A stretch of 27,113 bases of DNA from CAYHKY01 sp964357355 (GTDB lineage Bacteria > Patescibacteriota > Microgenomatia > UBA10105): assembly GCA_964357355.1 (NCBI GenBank), contig CAYHKY010000007.1, positions 1-27,113 of the forward strand, written 5' to 3'. The notes under the pieces are model-generated. The model was not told where the DNA came from and searched no databases. It worked only from the letters and a program-made list of their open reading frames with translations. Each line of letters begins with the position of its first letter. Position 1 is the first letter of the stretch. Positions 14,576-22,700 of the stretch are shown here, piece after piece. Position numbers and translations under genes: made by a program.

Positions 14576-16243
14576 TCAACGCAGCTTCGATTCCTGACAG
14601 GCTTCGATAAATGCAGAAAACAAAGGATGGGGGGATAACGGCCGGCTTTTGTACTCCGGATGAAACTGGGTTCCCAGAAAAAAAGGGTGCATAGCTTTGG
14701 GCAACTCCACAATTTCCACCAGATTTTCGACGACTGACCTACCTATCAGCATCATACCTTTACTTTCGATAGCTTGGGCATATTCTTCATTAAATTCATA
14801 CCGGTGCCGGTGACGTTCACCCACCACGTGATCACGGAGCCAGCTATTGGCTTTTGCGTATGCGGCAAACGATATCGTCCCCTCTTTGACCTTACATTCC
14901 CAATTTCCCAACCGCATCGTCCCTCCATAAGCCCGGCGCTGCATTTTCTCTTTTTGGTTAGGTATCAAATGTATTACCGGATGGGTGGATTTGGGATCGC
15001 ATTCCTCGGTACTGGCACCCGCTAATCCCAATACATTCCTGGCAAACTCAACTACCGCAAGCTGCATACCGTAACAAAGTCCCAGGTAAGGGACGCGGTT
15101 TTCGCGCGCATATTGAATAGCTTTGATTTTCCCCTCTACTCCCCGGGGACCCCAACCGATCGGCACGATGATACCTGACACATCTTTCACTAACTGCGCC
15201 ACATCTTCGCCTTTTTCTATCCTTTCTGAATTTACAAAACGAGTCTTGACTGAGACACCCCCTTCCCAACCCGCATGGTCCAATGCATCCATGAGTGCGG
15301 CATACGAATCCCGAAGTTCATAATCGCCTGTCGCAAAATATTTACCCACAATTGCGACTTCAAGAGTCTTTTTCTTACTCATTTTGACGCGTTCATTTAG
15401 TACTCGCCAATCAGTTAAATCAGCAGTCCGGTCAGGCAGTTCAATTTCTGCCAGGAGCTTTTGGGCAAATTGCTGATTTTCGAGTATTAGAGGTACCGCA
15501 TAAGGTGTGGGAACGTCTGGATTATTGATTACATGATCCGCTTCGACGTTGCAAAACATTGCGAGGCGTTCCCGGCGTCTGACATCTATCGCCTTATCGC
15601 TTCGGCAGACAATGAAGTCAGGTTGGATCCCCATTCCCTGTAAAAACTTCACCGAGAGTTGCGTCGGCTTGGTCTTGGGCTCACCCAAATGTGAGGGCGT
15701 CGGTAAATAACTTACATGCACATGGACGACGGGAGCTTTTTTGACAATTTTCAAAACCCGTGAAGCTTCATAATATAAAACGTTTAAATATTCACCTGCG
15801 GTTCCCCCAAGTTCAACTACGACTATATCAGCGTTTTCTTTTTCGGCGGCATTTTTCAACCTTTTGATGATCTCGTCAGTCACATGGGGCATTTCCACGT
15901 CTTCGCCTTTGTATTCAAAATTGCGTTCCTTGGTGATCACTTCCTGATAAATTTGGCCCATGGTGATGAAGTTGTGTCTGAGGACATCTTTGTGCAAAAA
16001 TTTCTCATAGGTCCCCATGTCCATATCAGCCTCAGTTCCGTCGTTACAAAGGAAAGGATCACCATGCTCGATCGGGTTGATAAGGCCCGAATCAATATTT
16101 AAGTAGTTTTCGCATTTGACGGGGGTGACGCGGTATCCCCTCGCTTGTAAGAGGAGGGCAATTGAGGCGGCGGTTACTCCTTTTCCCAACCCGGATAAAA
16201 CTCCGCCGGATACAAAAATGTATGCAGGACGTTTAGCGGGCAC
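14576..16243 (-). CDS. pyrG: CTP synthase
   Basis: Makes CTP from UTP, ATP and glutamine, the last step of pyrimidine nucleotide synthesis. The N-terminal synthetase domain begins with 'VSGGVLSGLGKGVTAASI' (P-loop, K21 region) and includes 'SGLINPIEHGDPF' and 'DMDMGTYEKF'. The C-terminal class I glutamine amidotransferase domain has 'LGLCYGMQLAVVEF' with nucleophile C390, and 'GTQFHPEYKSRP' with the His-Glu pair. The 555 residues match the family's usual length. The start is GTG at 16243. A good promoter (TTGACG-17-TATTGT) ends only five bases upstream, which implies a leaderless transcript. rplS lies downstream on the same strand. Confidence 0.96.
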   Translation of the reverse strand: MPAKRPAYIFVSGGVLSGLGKGVTAASIALLLQARGYRVTPVKCENYLNIDSGLINPIEHGDPFLCNDGTEADMDMGTYEKFLHKDVLRHNFITMGQIYQEVITKERNFEYKGEDVEMPHVTDEIIKRLKNAAEKENADIVVVELGGTAGEYLNVLYYEASRVLKIVKKAPVVHVHVSYLPTPSHLGEPKTKPTQLSVKFLQGMGIQPDFIVCRSDKAIDVRRRERLAMFCNVEADHVINNPDVPTPYAVPLILENQQFAQKLLAEIELPDRTADLTDWRVLNERVKMSKKKTLEVAIVGKYFATGDYELRDSYAALMDALDHAGWEGGVSVKTRFVNSERIEKGEDVAQLVKDVSGIIVPIGWGPRGVEGKIKAIQYARENRVPYLGLCYGMQLAVVEFARNVLGLAGASTEECDPKSTHPVIHLIPNQKEKMQRRAYGGTMRLGNWECKVKEGTISFAAYAKANSWLRDHVVGERHRHRYEFNEEYAQAIESKGMMLIGRSVVENLVEIVELPKAMHPFFLGTQFHPEYKSRPLSPHPLFSAFIEACQESKLR

Positions 16244-16248
16244 AGCCT

Positions 16249-16277
16249 ACAATAGCAGAATTTGTTTTTTCCGTCAA
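16249..16277 (-). promoter_or_regulatory. pyrG promoter, predicted leaderless
   Basis: On the minus strand TTGACG (16277-16272) and TATTGT (16254-16249) have an ideal 17-base spacer. Transcription is expected to start at about 16242-16243, on the GTG start codon of pyrG. Confidence 0.65.
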
Positions 16278-16292
16278 TAAAATGCGTTGACT

Positions 16293-16321
16293 TTGCTTCT
16301 TAGGGGTCAAACTGATATAAT
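16293..16321 (+). promoter_or_regulatory. Promoter of the T-box-proBAC operon
   Basis: TTGCTT (16293-16298), 17-base spacer, TATAAT (16316-16321) preceded by TGA, giving an extended -10 (TGATATAAT). Divergent from the pyrG promoter. Predicted start near 16328. Confidence 0.75.
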
Positions 16322-16327
16322 CTTTTT

Positions 16328-16586
16328 ACAATTTAATATAAAAGCGTTTAAGTTTGGTTTCCCGCCAAACAAGCTGCGTACGAAGAGTACGACGGAAGTC
16401 CACCGTAAAATTAAGACAATGCGTGTCGGCAATGGAGCGCAGATAAATGAGCGTAAGCTTACTTTACTGTAACTCCACCCAAAAGGTGGATTTTTTGTAA
16501 GCTAACGGAAACAAGGTGGTAACACGAGCTAAACCTCGTCCTTGCCTATCAGAGTTTTCTCTGGTGGGTGGAGACGAGGTTTTTTT
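16328..16586 (+). ncRNA. T-box leader controlling proBAC (predicted tRNA-Pro sensor)
   Basis: T-box leaders bind a specific tRNA; uncharged tRNA stabilises an antiterminator. Here CAAGG (16512-16516), bulge UGGUAAC (16517-16523), ACGAG (16524-16528), a 6-base loop, then CUCGU-CCUUG (16535-16544) form the standard antiterminator. UGGU would pair with a tRNA 3' end ACCA, so the discriminator is A, as in bacterial tRNA-Pro. A competing terminator shares 16532-16540. Stem III is AGCUUAC/GUAAGCU (16456-16462 / 16497-16503) with a UCCACC/GGUGGA tip. Stem I (about 16345-16453) is not canonical: candidate helices are CUGCG/CGCAG (16374-16378/16438-16442), and small hairpins at 16352-16370, 16377-16391 and 16392-16406. 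The last has a CCA proline codon in its loop. The specifier is therefore not settled; proline is inferred mainly from the downstream genes. Confidence 0.85.
16532..16586 (+). terminator. Regulated intrinsic terminator of the T-box
   Basis: AACCTCGTC (16532-16540) pairs with GACGAGGTT (16573-16581), extended by a mostly G-U/G-C middle helix and a CAGAG-TTTT-CTCTG tip, followed by a T-run ending at 16586. The proB ribosome-binding site GAGG (16576-16579) lies in the 3' arm. Confidence 0.85.
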
Positions 16587-17228
16587 ATGGAAAAAAATAT
16601 GAAAGTCATAACAATAAAATTAGGAAGCAGCGTGTTGCTCACTCAGCGAAATAAGCTGGATGAGTTCCGTGTTGCGCATATTGCCGATCAAATCCTCTCT
16701 TTAAGGGAGAAAAGTATCGGTGTGATCTTAGTGGTTTCTGGAGCGGTAGCCTGTGGAGCAAATTATGTCAATTTCTCCTCTGACGACCATGAGTTAAAAA
16801 TGATGGCGGCTGGAATAGGTCAAGCTTATATTATCTCTGTTTTTCAACAAATTTTTTCAAGAAAACATTTGCAAATCGCTCAAGTCTTACTAACAAAAGA
16901 CATTCTAAGTTCTAATATCAAAAAGGGCGCTCTAAATAAACTACTCCAAACCTACTTAAAAATTGGAGTTGTCCCTGTTATTAACGAAAACGATGTTATT
17001 GACCTAAATAGTTTTGGCGGCAATGACTTTTTAGCTGCTGATGTTTCAATCCTGCTTAATGTAGACAAATTGCTAATACTTTCAACTATGGTAGGTTCTG
17101 TATATGGAGTCGGAGGAGGAGAAGCTAAACAGCAGGCTCTTGAGCTGTTAAGTAAAACTAACATTCAAGCAGATATTGTTGACGGTAAATCTCAAAATAT
17201 TATTTTGCAAAGTACTTATGAAAAATAA
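16587..17228 (+). CDS. proB: Glutamate 5-kinase, short form
   Basis: Phosphorylates glutamate with ATP, the first step of proline synthesis. The start is ATG 16587 (MEKNMKVITIKLGSS): GAGG is 7 bases upstream, and the longer open frame begins inside the T-box terminator. Amino-acid-kinase motifs are present: 'IKLGSSVL', 'VVSGAVACGANY', 'QVLLTKDIL' and 'GVVPVINENDVI', then 'GGNDFLAADVSILLNVDKL'. At 213 residues it is short. The C-terminal PUA domain is missing, and about 35 residues normally between 'LLTDQKG' and the 'GTGGM.TK' segment are reduced to 'VGSVYGVGGGEAKQQA'. The essential N-E-N-D and the glycine-rich segment remain, so it is probably active. It overlaps proA by 11 bases. Confidence 0.88.
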   Translation: MEKNMKVITIKLGSSVLLTQRNKLDEFRVAHIADQILSLREKSIGVILVVSGAVACGANYVNFSSDDHELKMMAAGIGQAYIISVFQQIFSRKHLQIAQVLLTKDILSSNIKKGALNKLLQTYLKIGVVPVINENDVIDLNSFGGNDFLAADVSILLNVDKLLILSTMVGSVYGVGGGEAKQQALELLSKTNIQADIVDGKSQNIILQSTYEK

Positions 17229-18414
17229 ACTTAACTTAACAAATATACGGCTTGCAGCTACTCAGCTCTCAAACTCTACTGATGAGCAGCGAGATCTATT
17301 TCTGAAATCTCTCGCCAAGATATTGTTAAAACATCAGGAAGAAATTACGAAAGCCAATAAAGTGGATATTAACAGATCTCAAAAAATGGGGTTATCTTCT
17401 GCTTTTCTTGAACGTCTAGTTCTCGATAAAAAGGGAGTCAAACTTTTGGTCTCAAAACTCGAAAGTATTGAAAAACTACACAGTAATCTAGGAGAAGTAA
17501 TAGAAGAAAAATCTGAGGAGAAAGGGTTAATTATCAAAAAAGTGAGGGTTCCTTTGGGAGTAATTGCAGTTATTTATGAAGCGAGACCTGAAGTAACAAT
17601 TGATGTTGCAGCGCTTTGCATCAAGTCTGGAAACGCGGCAATACTTAAAGGTGGATCAGAAGCAGTTGAAACAAATAAGGTTCTTTATGGCTGCATTCTA
17701 GCTGCCTTGAAGGAATCAGGTTTTATTAAGGAAACAATTAGTTTCATCTCTAGTAGCGACCGAAAAATAATAGATGATCTACTAAAACAACATGAGCATA
17801 TTGACCTAGTTATTGCCAGAGGTGGTTACGAATTAGTAAGGCGTGTGCTTGAAAAATCAACTATTCCTGTTTTGGCTCATGCAGCTGGTGGAGCAAGAAT
17901 TTATGTAGATAAAAGCGCAGATTTATCTATTGCTCAAAAAGTAATTATTAACGCCAAAATAAGTAAACCGGCTGCTTGCAACTCAATCGATACGATTGTC
18001 GTCCATCAAGATATCGCTGCTGGCTTTATACCCAGCATTACGAATGCTCTGAGTAAGGTAAATGTTGCAGTTGTGACTGATGAAGATTGGGACAAAGAGT
18101 TTATGGAGCTATCCATAAACATAAAAATTGTAAAGAGCGCTGAAGATGCAATTATCTTTATTAATCAACACAGTAAGAAACATTCTGAAGGGATTATTGC
18201 GACAGATAAAAACGTGGTTAAGCAGTTTACTAATTCAGTCGACTCGGCAGCGTTATTTGTAAACTGTTCCACTCGACTCCATGATGGATATGTCTTTGGC
18301 TTAGGTTCAGAGATGGGCATTTCTACAGGCAAGTTTCACGCGCGCGGACCAGTTGGATTAAAAGAATTAACAACTTATAAATGGGAAGTATATGGCAATG
18401 GACAAATTCGATAA
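17218..18414 (+). CDS. proA: Glutamate-5-semialdehyde dehydrogenase (gamma-glutamyl phosphate reductase)
   Basis: Reduces gamma-glutamyl phosphate with NADPH to glutamate semialdehyde, which cyclises to pyrroline-5-carboxylate. The 398-residue protein is close to the usual 415. Motifs: 'VRVPLGVIAVIYEARPEVT', 'KSGNAAILKGGSEA', the catalytic cysteine C254 in 'KPAACNSIDTIVVH', and 'GLGSEMGISTGKFHARGPVG'. The ATG at 17218 lies inside the end of proB (11-base overlap) with no separate ribosome-binding site, so translation is coupled. An upstream ATG at 17176 would overlap proB by 53 bases and adds a non-conserved stretch. The GPR works next to ProB, passing on an unstable intermediate. Confidence 0.94.
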   Translation: MKNKLNLTNIRLAATQLSNSTDEQRDLFLKSLAKILLKHQEEITKANKVDINRSQKMGLSSAFLERLVLDKKGVKLLVSKLESIEKLHSNLGEVIEEKSEEKGLIIKKVRVPLGVIAVIYEARPEVTIDVAALCIKSGNAAILKGGSEAVETNKVLYGCILAALKESGFIKETISFISSSDRKIIDDLLKQHEHIDLVIARGGYELVRRVLEKSTIPVLAHAAGGARIYVDKSADLSIAQKVIINAKISKPAACNSIDTIVVHQDIAAGFIPSITNALSKVNVAVVTDEDWDKEFMELSINIKIVKSAEDAIIFINQHSKKHSEGIIATDKNVVKQFTNSVDSAALFVNCSTRLHDGYVFGLGSEMGISTGKFHARGPVGLKELTTYKWEVYGNGQIR

Positions 18415-19204
18415 AAAAATAGCGATCATTGGTGGAGGACATATTGGGCAAGCCTTAGCTGAAGGCTTTATTAAAAGTGGCAAAGTTACAGGGACTCAGA
18501 TTATTGTTGCAAGTCCTTCTCTAGGAAAGCTCGCTCATTTAAAAAAACATGAGATTGAACTAACCTCAGATAATAAAATTGCCTCAGTCAAGGCAGATCT
18601 TATCTTTTTGGCAGTAAAACCTTTAACAATAGGTTTGGTACTAAAAGAAATTAATACTGTATTAAAAAGAAAAACTGTTATTTCTCTTGCTGCTGTCGTT
18701 TCTATTAGTGACCTGAAAAACCATGTTGAGAATGTTGAAATAGTAAGAATTATGCCGAACATGGCTATTGCTTGTAACCAGGGAGTAATTGGACTTTTTG
18801 GGAATGGGAGAGATAAGAATCAAATCAAGCAATTATTGTCAGTTTTAGGGTCTGTAATTGAAATGGAAAAAGAAGAAGATCTAGATTCTTTAACATTACT
18901 TTCTGGCTGCGGTCCAGCAATTGTTTCACAATTTATGGAAATGTTAAAAAATTATGGAATAAAAATTGGTTTGTCATCTGATATAAGCCTAACATTGGTG
19001 TTACAAACATTTAAGGGCACTTCTGCCATGCTAGAAAAGTCGAAGTTATCACCCAGCCAATTGGTTCAGTCGGTTTCTACAAAAGGTGGAATTAGTGAAG
19101 CAATCTTGATGACCATGAATGATCAAAACTTAGAGGCAGACTTCGCAAATGCAATGAATGCAGGTTATGCCAAATTAGAAAAATTAAAGGAAAGTCTGAG
19201 ATAA
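18392..19204 (+). CDS. proC: Pyrroline-5-carboxylate reductase
   Basis: Reduces pyrroline-5-carboxylate to proline with NAD(P)H. The N-terminal Rossmann motif 'IAIIGGGHIGQALAEG', 'FLAVKPLTI', 'IVRIMPNMAIACNQGV' and the C-terminal 'LTLLSGCGPAIVSQFMEML' and 'LVQSVSTKGGISEAIL' are all present; 270 residues is the usual length. The first ATG is 18392, but GGGAAG at 18383-18388 is better spaced (9 bases) for the ATG at 18398, so the protein may begin MDKFDKK. Either start overlaps the end of proA (by 23 or 17 bases). It completes the proB-proA-proC operon behind the T-box. No clear terminator is seen in 19205-19306. Confidence 0.94.
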   Translation: MAMDKFDKKIAIIGGGHIGQALAEGFIKSGKVTGTQIIVASPSLGKLAHLKKHEIELTSDNKIASVKADLIFLAVKPLTIGLVLKEINTVLKRKTVISLAAVVSISDLKNHVENVEIVRIMPNMAIACNQGVIGLFGNGRDKNQIKQLLSVLGSVIEMEKEEDLDSLTLLSGCGPAIVSQFMEMLKNYGIKIGLSSDISLTLVLQTFKGTSAMLEKSKLSPSQLVQSVSTKGGISEAILMTMNDQNLEADFANAMNAGYAKLEKLKESLR

Positions 19205-19306
19205 TCGACAATTACCGTTTCTGGATACATTACAGGACTACCTGCTCCATGGCGCTGTTGGGAAAAACTGAATATTTGCAATTTTCTTTCGGAAATTCCG
19301 CAATTC

Positions 19307-19747
19307 TTACATTTTACCTTTAAACAACTTTTTGAAAATATCATTTTTTGAAATCATCCCGACTACTTTCTCGGACTCATCAATGACAGGTAATTGCCGC
19401 ACATTTCTCACAATCATCCGAGATAGCGCCCGCATAATATTACTTTCACCCCTGGTAAAAAATACGCGCCGGTTCATGATTTTCTCGACAGTCATTTTCT
19501 TGAGTTTCTCCACTTTCAACTCTATCTCCTCGTCGCTATCATCAAATCTGTCTTGGTTATCTTCAACCTCGGGGAAAAGTTTCGCGAGTATATCCTCTTT
19601 GGAAACGATGCCTACCAGTTTCTTCCGGAAATCAATGACGGGTACACAATGGATGTGCTTTCGGGAAATTAAATCCCAAACCTGAGGCAGAAGCGTCTCC
19701 GGAGTCGCGGTAACTACCTTCGTATTCATGAATTTAGCGACTTTCAT
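19307..19747 (-). CDS. Protein with tandem CBS domains
   Basis: A 146-residue protein made of two CBS domains and little else: residues ~1-55 ('VAKFMNTKVVTATPET', 'HIHCVPVIDFRKKLVGIVSKEDIL') and ~85-146 ('VEKIMNRRVFFTRGES', 'VRQLPVIDESEKVVGMISKNDIF'), joined by an acidic linker. CBS pairs bind adenine nucleotides such as AMP or ATP and act as energy sensors. Stand-alone pairs of this kind have no known single partner. It lies 52 bases downstream of the 1085-residue gene on the same strand and is convergent with proC. No ribosome-binding site is obvious at the ATG 19747. The identification of the domains is firm; the role is unknown. Confidence 0.85.
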   Translation of the reverse strand: MKVAKFMNTKVVTATPETLLPQVWDLISRKHIHCVPVIDFRKKLVGIVSKEDILAKLFPEVEDNQDRFDDSDEEIELKVEKLKKMTVEKIMNRRVFFTRGESNIMRALSRMIVRNVRQLPVIDESEKVVGMISKNDIFKKLFKGKM

Positions 19748-19799
19748 GATTTATAATTCAAACGAAATCATCTTACTCTAGGAGGTTTTGGAGCTAGTG

Positions 19800-22700
19800 T
19801 CAAGTAGTCGACTGTATTGCGGATGATTTGAGGATAAAGTTCCACCGCTTTTGCAGTACCGCTCCCAAATCTCCACCAACCAGGGATATATCCAGTTGGG
19901 GCGGGGGAAAAGCCACGTTCTTGAGATTTTGCAAGTTGTTATTTAAAGCATTAATCACCAAAGTCTGAAGCCACTCTTTCATATATTTGGTTGATCTGAC
20001 AGCTTCAAGTTTTTTCTTATATTCATTAATCTTCCGCAGAAGTTCCTGTGCCGCCGGCCTGCTGCTGCCAATATTATTAATTTTAGGATCATTAAGTAGT
20101 GCAAGTTCTTCTTTGGTAAAATCTTCCGCCCACCGTACGTGTTGCTGGGCCAAAGGTACCAGGTCACGGCCGTTGTTATGCAGCTTATCCGGGCCGACTT
20201 CAAAATCATGGTCAACTAGGTCAATTCGGTGTTTATTTCTATAAAGATCATTTTCATCAGGAATCAGGAATGTCTTTACTACTTGCTCCGCTATGCCATT
20301 ATCAAAGGGCGGAGCAGTTGCTTCAAAAAGTAGGGCATCTGTGATTACCCAATCCAAAAGCTCAAGACCAGGCGTTAGCGCGTCAATCCGCTCACCTAAT
20401 GCGTTGTAATCTCTTTGGATGACCTCATTTATCCTGGCTTTGGCCAACTGGATACTTTGTGCACTTTTTAGATCAAATCCCGGTCCGGCAATTTCCTCAA
20501 TTCTCTGGACTAAAGCATCCCGCTTTACATTCAAGTCTTTATTAAAATTAGCTTTTATCGCCCTGACACCCGCATATTCCGGAACGCCTGAGTCTAACCA
20601 ACTGTCTAAATCAGTGTCAACCCTGACAGCAGCTATGGCTCTTTCATTTGCCTGATGAATTTCACCGACTATCCTTTTAACTGACTCCACCCGCACTTTG
20701 TTGCGGGGCTCATACTCCTTCAGCTGCCGGTTGTCGAGTCTGGCTTTAGCCGGTTTTGCCTCTTTGGCAACTGCCTCAAACGCCTGTGGTCTGATCGCCT
20801 CACCGTATCTTTTTTCTACCTGACCGGCACTATGAACTTGTGCGGCTGCTTCGATAAAACCACTGATCCGATCGACTGCCAGTTTTACGTTTCTTTCTAC
20901 ATCTCTTCTAAGTGAATCAGCAGACAATTTCTCATTATTCAATTGATAAATCCTGACTCCGCCTGTCTGTTCATGAAACCTGCCTGAAAATTCATAATCC
21001 CTTTCCGGTTCTGCTTTGTGAAAGCCATTTCCCGCAGTACCTGAAATTCCGTAATACCACAGTTGTTGAACTCCAGAAATTTTCGAATTCATTCCGCTAA
21101 TTGCGTCGTTAAAAAAAATTGCCGGAGGCGATTCAACCGATCCCTCGCTGAATTTAGATAAAGGCGCGGCGAGCTGGAAGTGAATCATGGCCAGATAATT
21201 GTGTTGGTCCAGGAGTTCGCCTTTAGTTACCCCGTATTCACCGGCTTTCTGAAAATACTGTTCCATCACTTCCTTTTGGGTATATAAATTGGCTCCGCTT
21301 GAAGCTGACATACAAACCCGGGTAAATTGCTCCATAAATACCGCTTTTTTGAGCTGAGGATTATCTTTGTACGGTACTTCGCTGAAGTCCTTGAGGAAAT
21401 ATTGGGGTCTTCTGTTTACCGCTTCAGTTGAAACCAGCGCATCTACCAAAGCTGCTGTTTGCTGCTGATATTCTCCAAGTGTCATCTTTCCTTGTTTGAC
21501 TGCTGCGGTTGCTTGTTTAAGTTGCAAATCTATAATCCGCTCCAGACCCGCGCTGTAAATCAGCTTGTGGGTGATATTTTCCATGGCTTCTTTTACCCGG
21601 TAATGGTTCCCCTCTGCCCAGGCTTGTTCCAACTGACCCGGGCCGTACGAATCCCTCCCCACTTGATTTCGTTCATTTACGGCCTTTTTTTCCACCAATG
21701 ATTTGACCTCAACCAGCAACTCATCCGCGCGTTTTCCAAGAAATTTCTGAGCTTCATCCTGTCCTCCCAAAAGTTCTACAACTTTTACTTCAACCGCAGG
21801 GTTTTTTTTAAGATAATCCCGGTGTCCCAAATACAGCATTTCTCCCAAAGCCTGGCGTTTGGGATCACTTACTTCCAACCGGCTGAAATTATCTGATAAT
21901 GCTTCTTGCAGAATATTCTGCTGTTCCGGCGGGATGTAAGATAAAGCTGTTAGATATTGTCGTGAACTCTCACCTCGCACCACTTGCGAAACGCCCACAC
22001 CCAAAGCAAATGCAGCCTGTTCTTCTTTAATTTGTGTATTTGCCTCAAGCACCAGGTCTTGGGTCACAGGTATTGTCCCCTCAAATTCCAGACCTTCAAA
22101 AAGTCTGGAGGTCAATTGCCGATATCCGGCAGCAATCGGATCATTTCTGATTAAGCTTTTATCTACCCATTCTTTGGCGGTGATTTCCGATCTGTATTTG
22201 CCGTCCATTTGCTCAATAACTCCCAAAAACGTCTCAGTGATTTGGATTTGCTGCTGGGGACTAAATTGCGTGCGAGCCTGGATTTTCTCGATATGCGGAT
22301 AAGCTTCATATAATGCAGTCCTTTCAACATACAGTGATTTATTTAGCTGAAACCGGGCGATTTGCGTTTCCGCATAAATTCTCAACACTTTTGCGTGCCT
22401 GTCTATTCCATCCTGAGTTGCTTTGAAACCTACAATATCAGGCACAACCATACTTCTCAACTCATAAATTTCCCGCGGTGCATTCCGTTGGTTGATCCCG
22501 GCATCAGCTAATACAGCATCCACAGTCCTGGCATAAGTTTCTTCAACATCGCGAAGTGGTACACCGGCAGGATCATCCAAGAGTCTGCTGGTAAAGCGGG
22601 TTGCTGCCAAATCTGTCAATGCAGTTTCCAGTTCTTTACGATTTTCTTGAGATTTCAGATGCACGGCAGCATGTTCCTGAATTGCTCCTGAAACTGCCGG

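Noticed and set aside
14521..14712. Longer rplS start at 14712
   Set aside because: The extension overlaps pyrG and is not L19-like; family homology begins at the ATG at 14520.
16287..16472. 61-codon plus-strand frame in the proB leader as a leader peptide
   Set aside because: It starts upstream of the predicted transcription start and runs through T-box structures with no ribosome-binding site.
16542..16586. Longer proB start (TTG at 16542)
   Set aside because: The extra codons lie entirely within the T-box terminator hairpin; GAGG with proper spacing supports ATG 16587.
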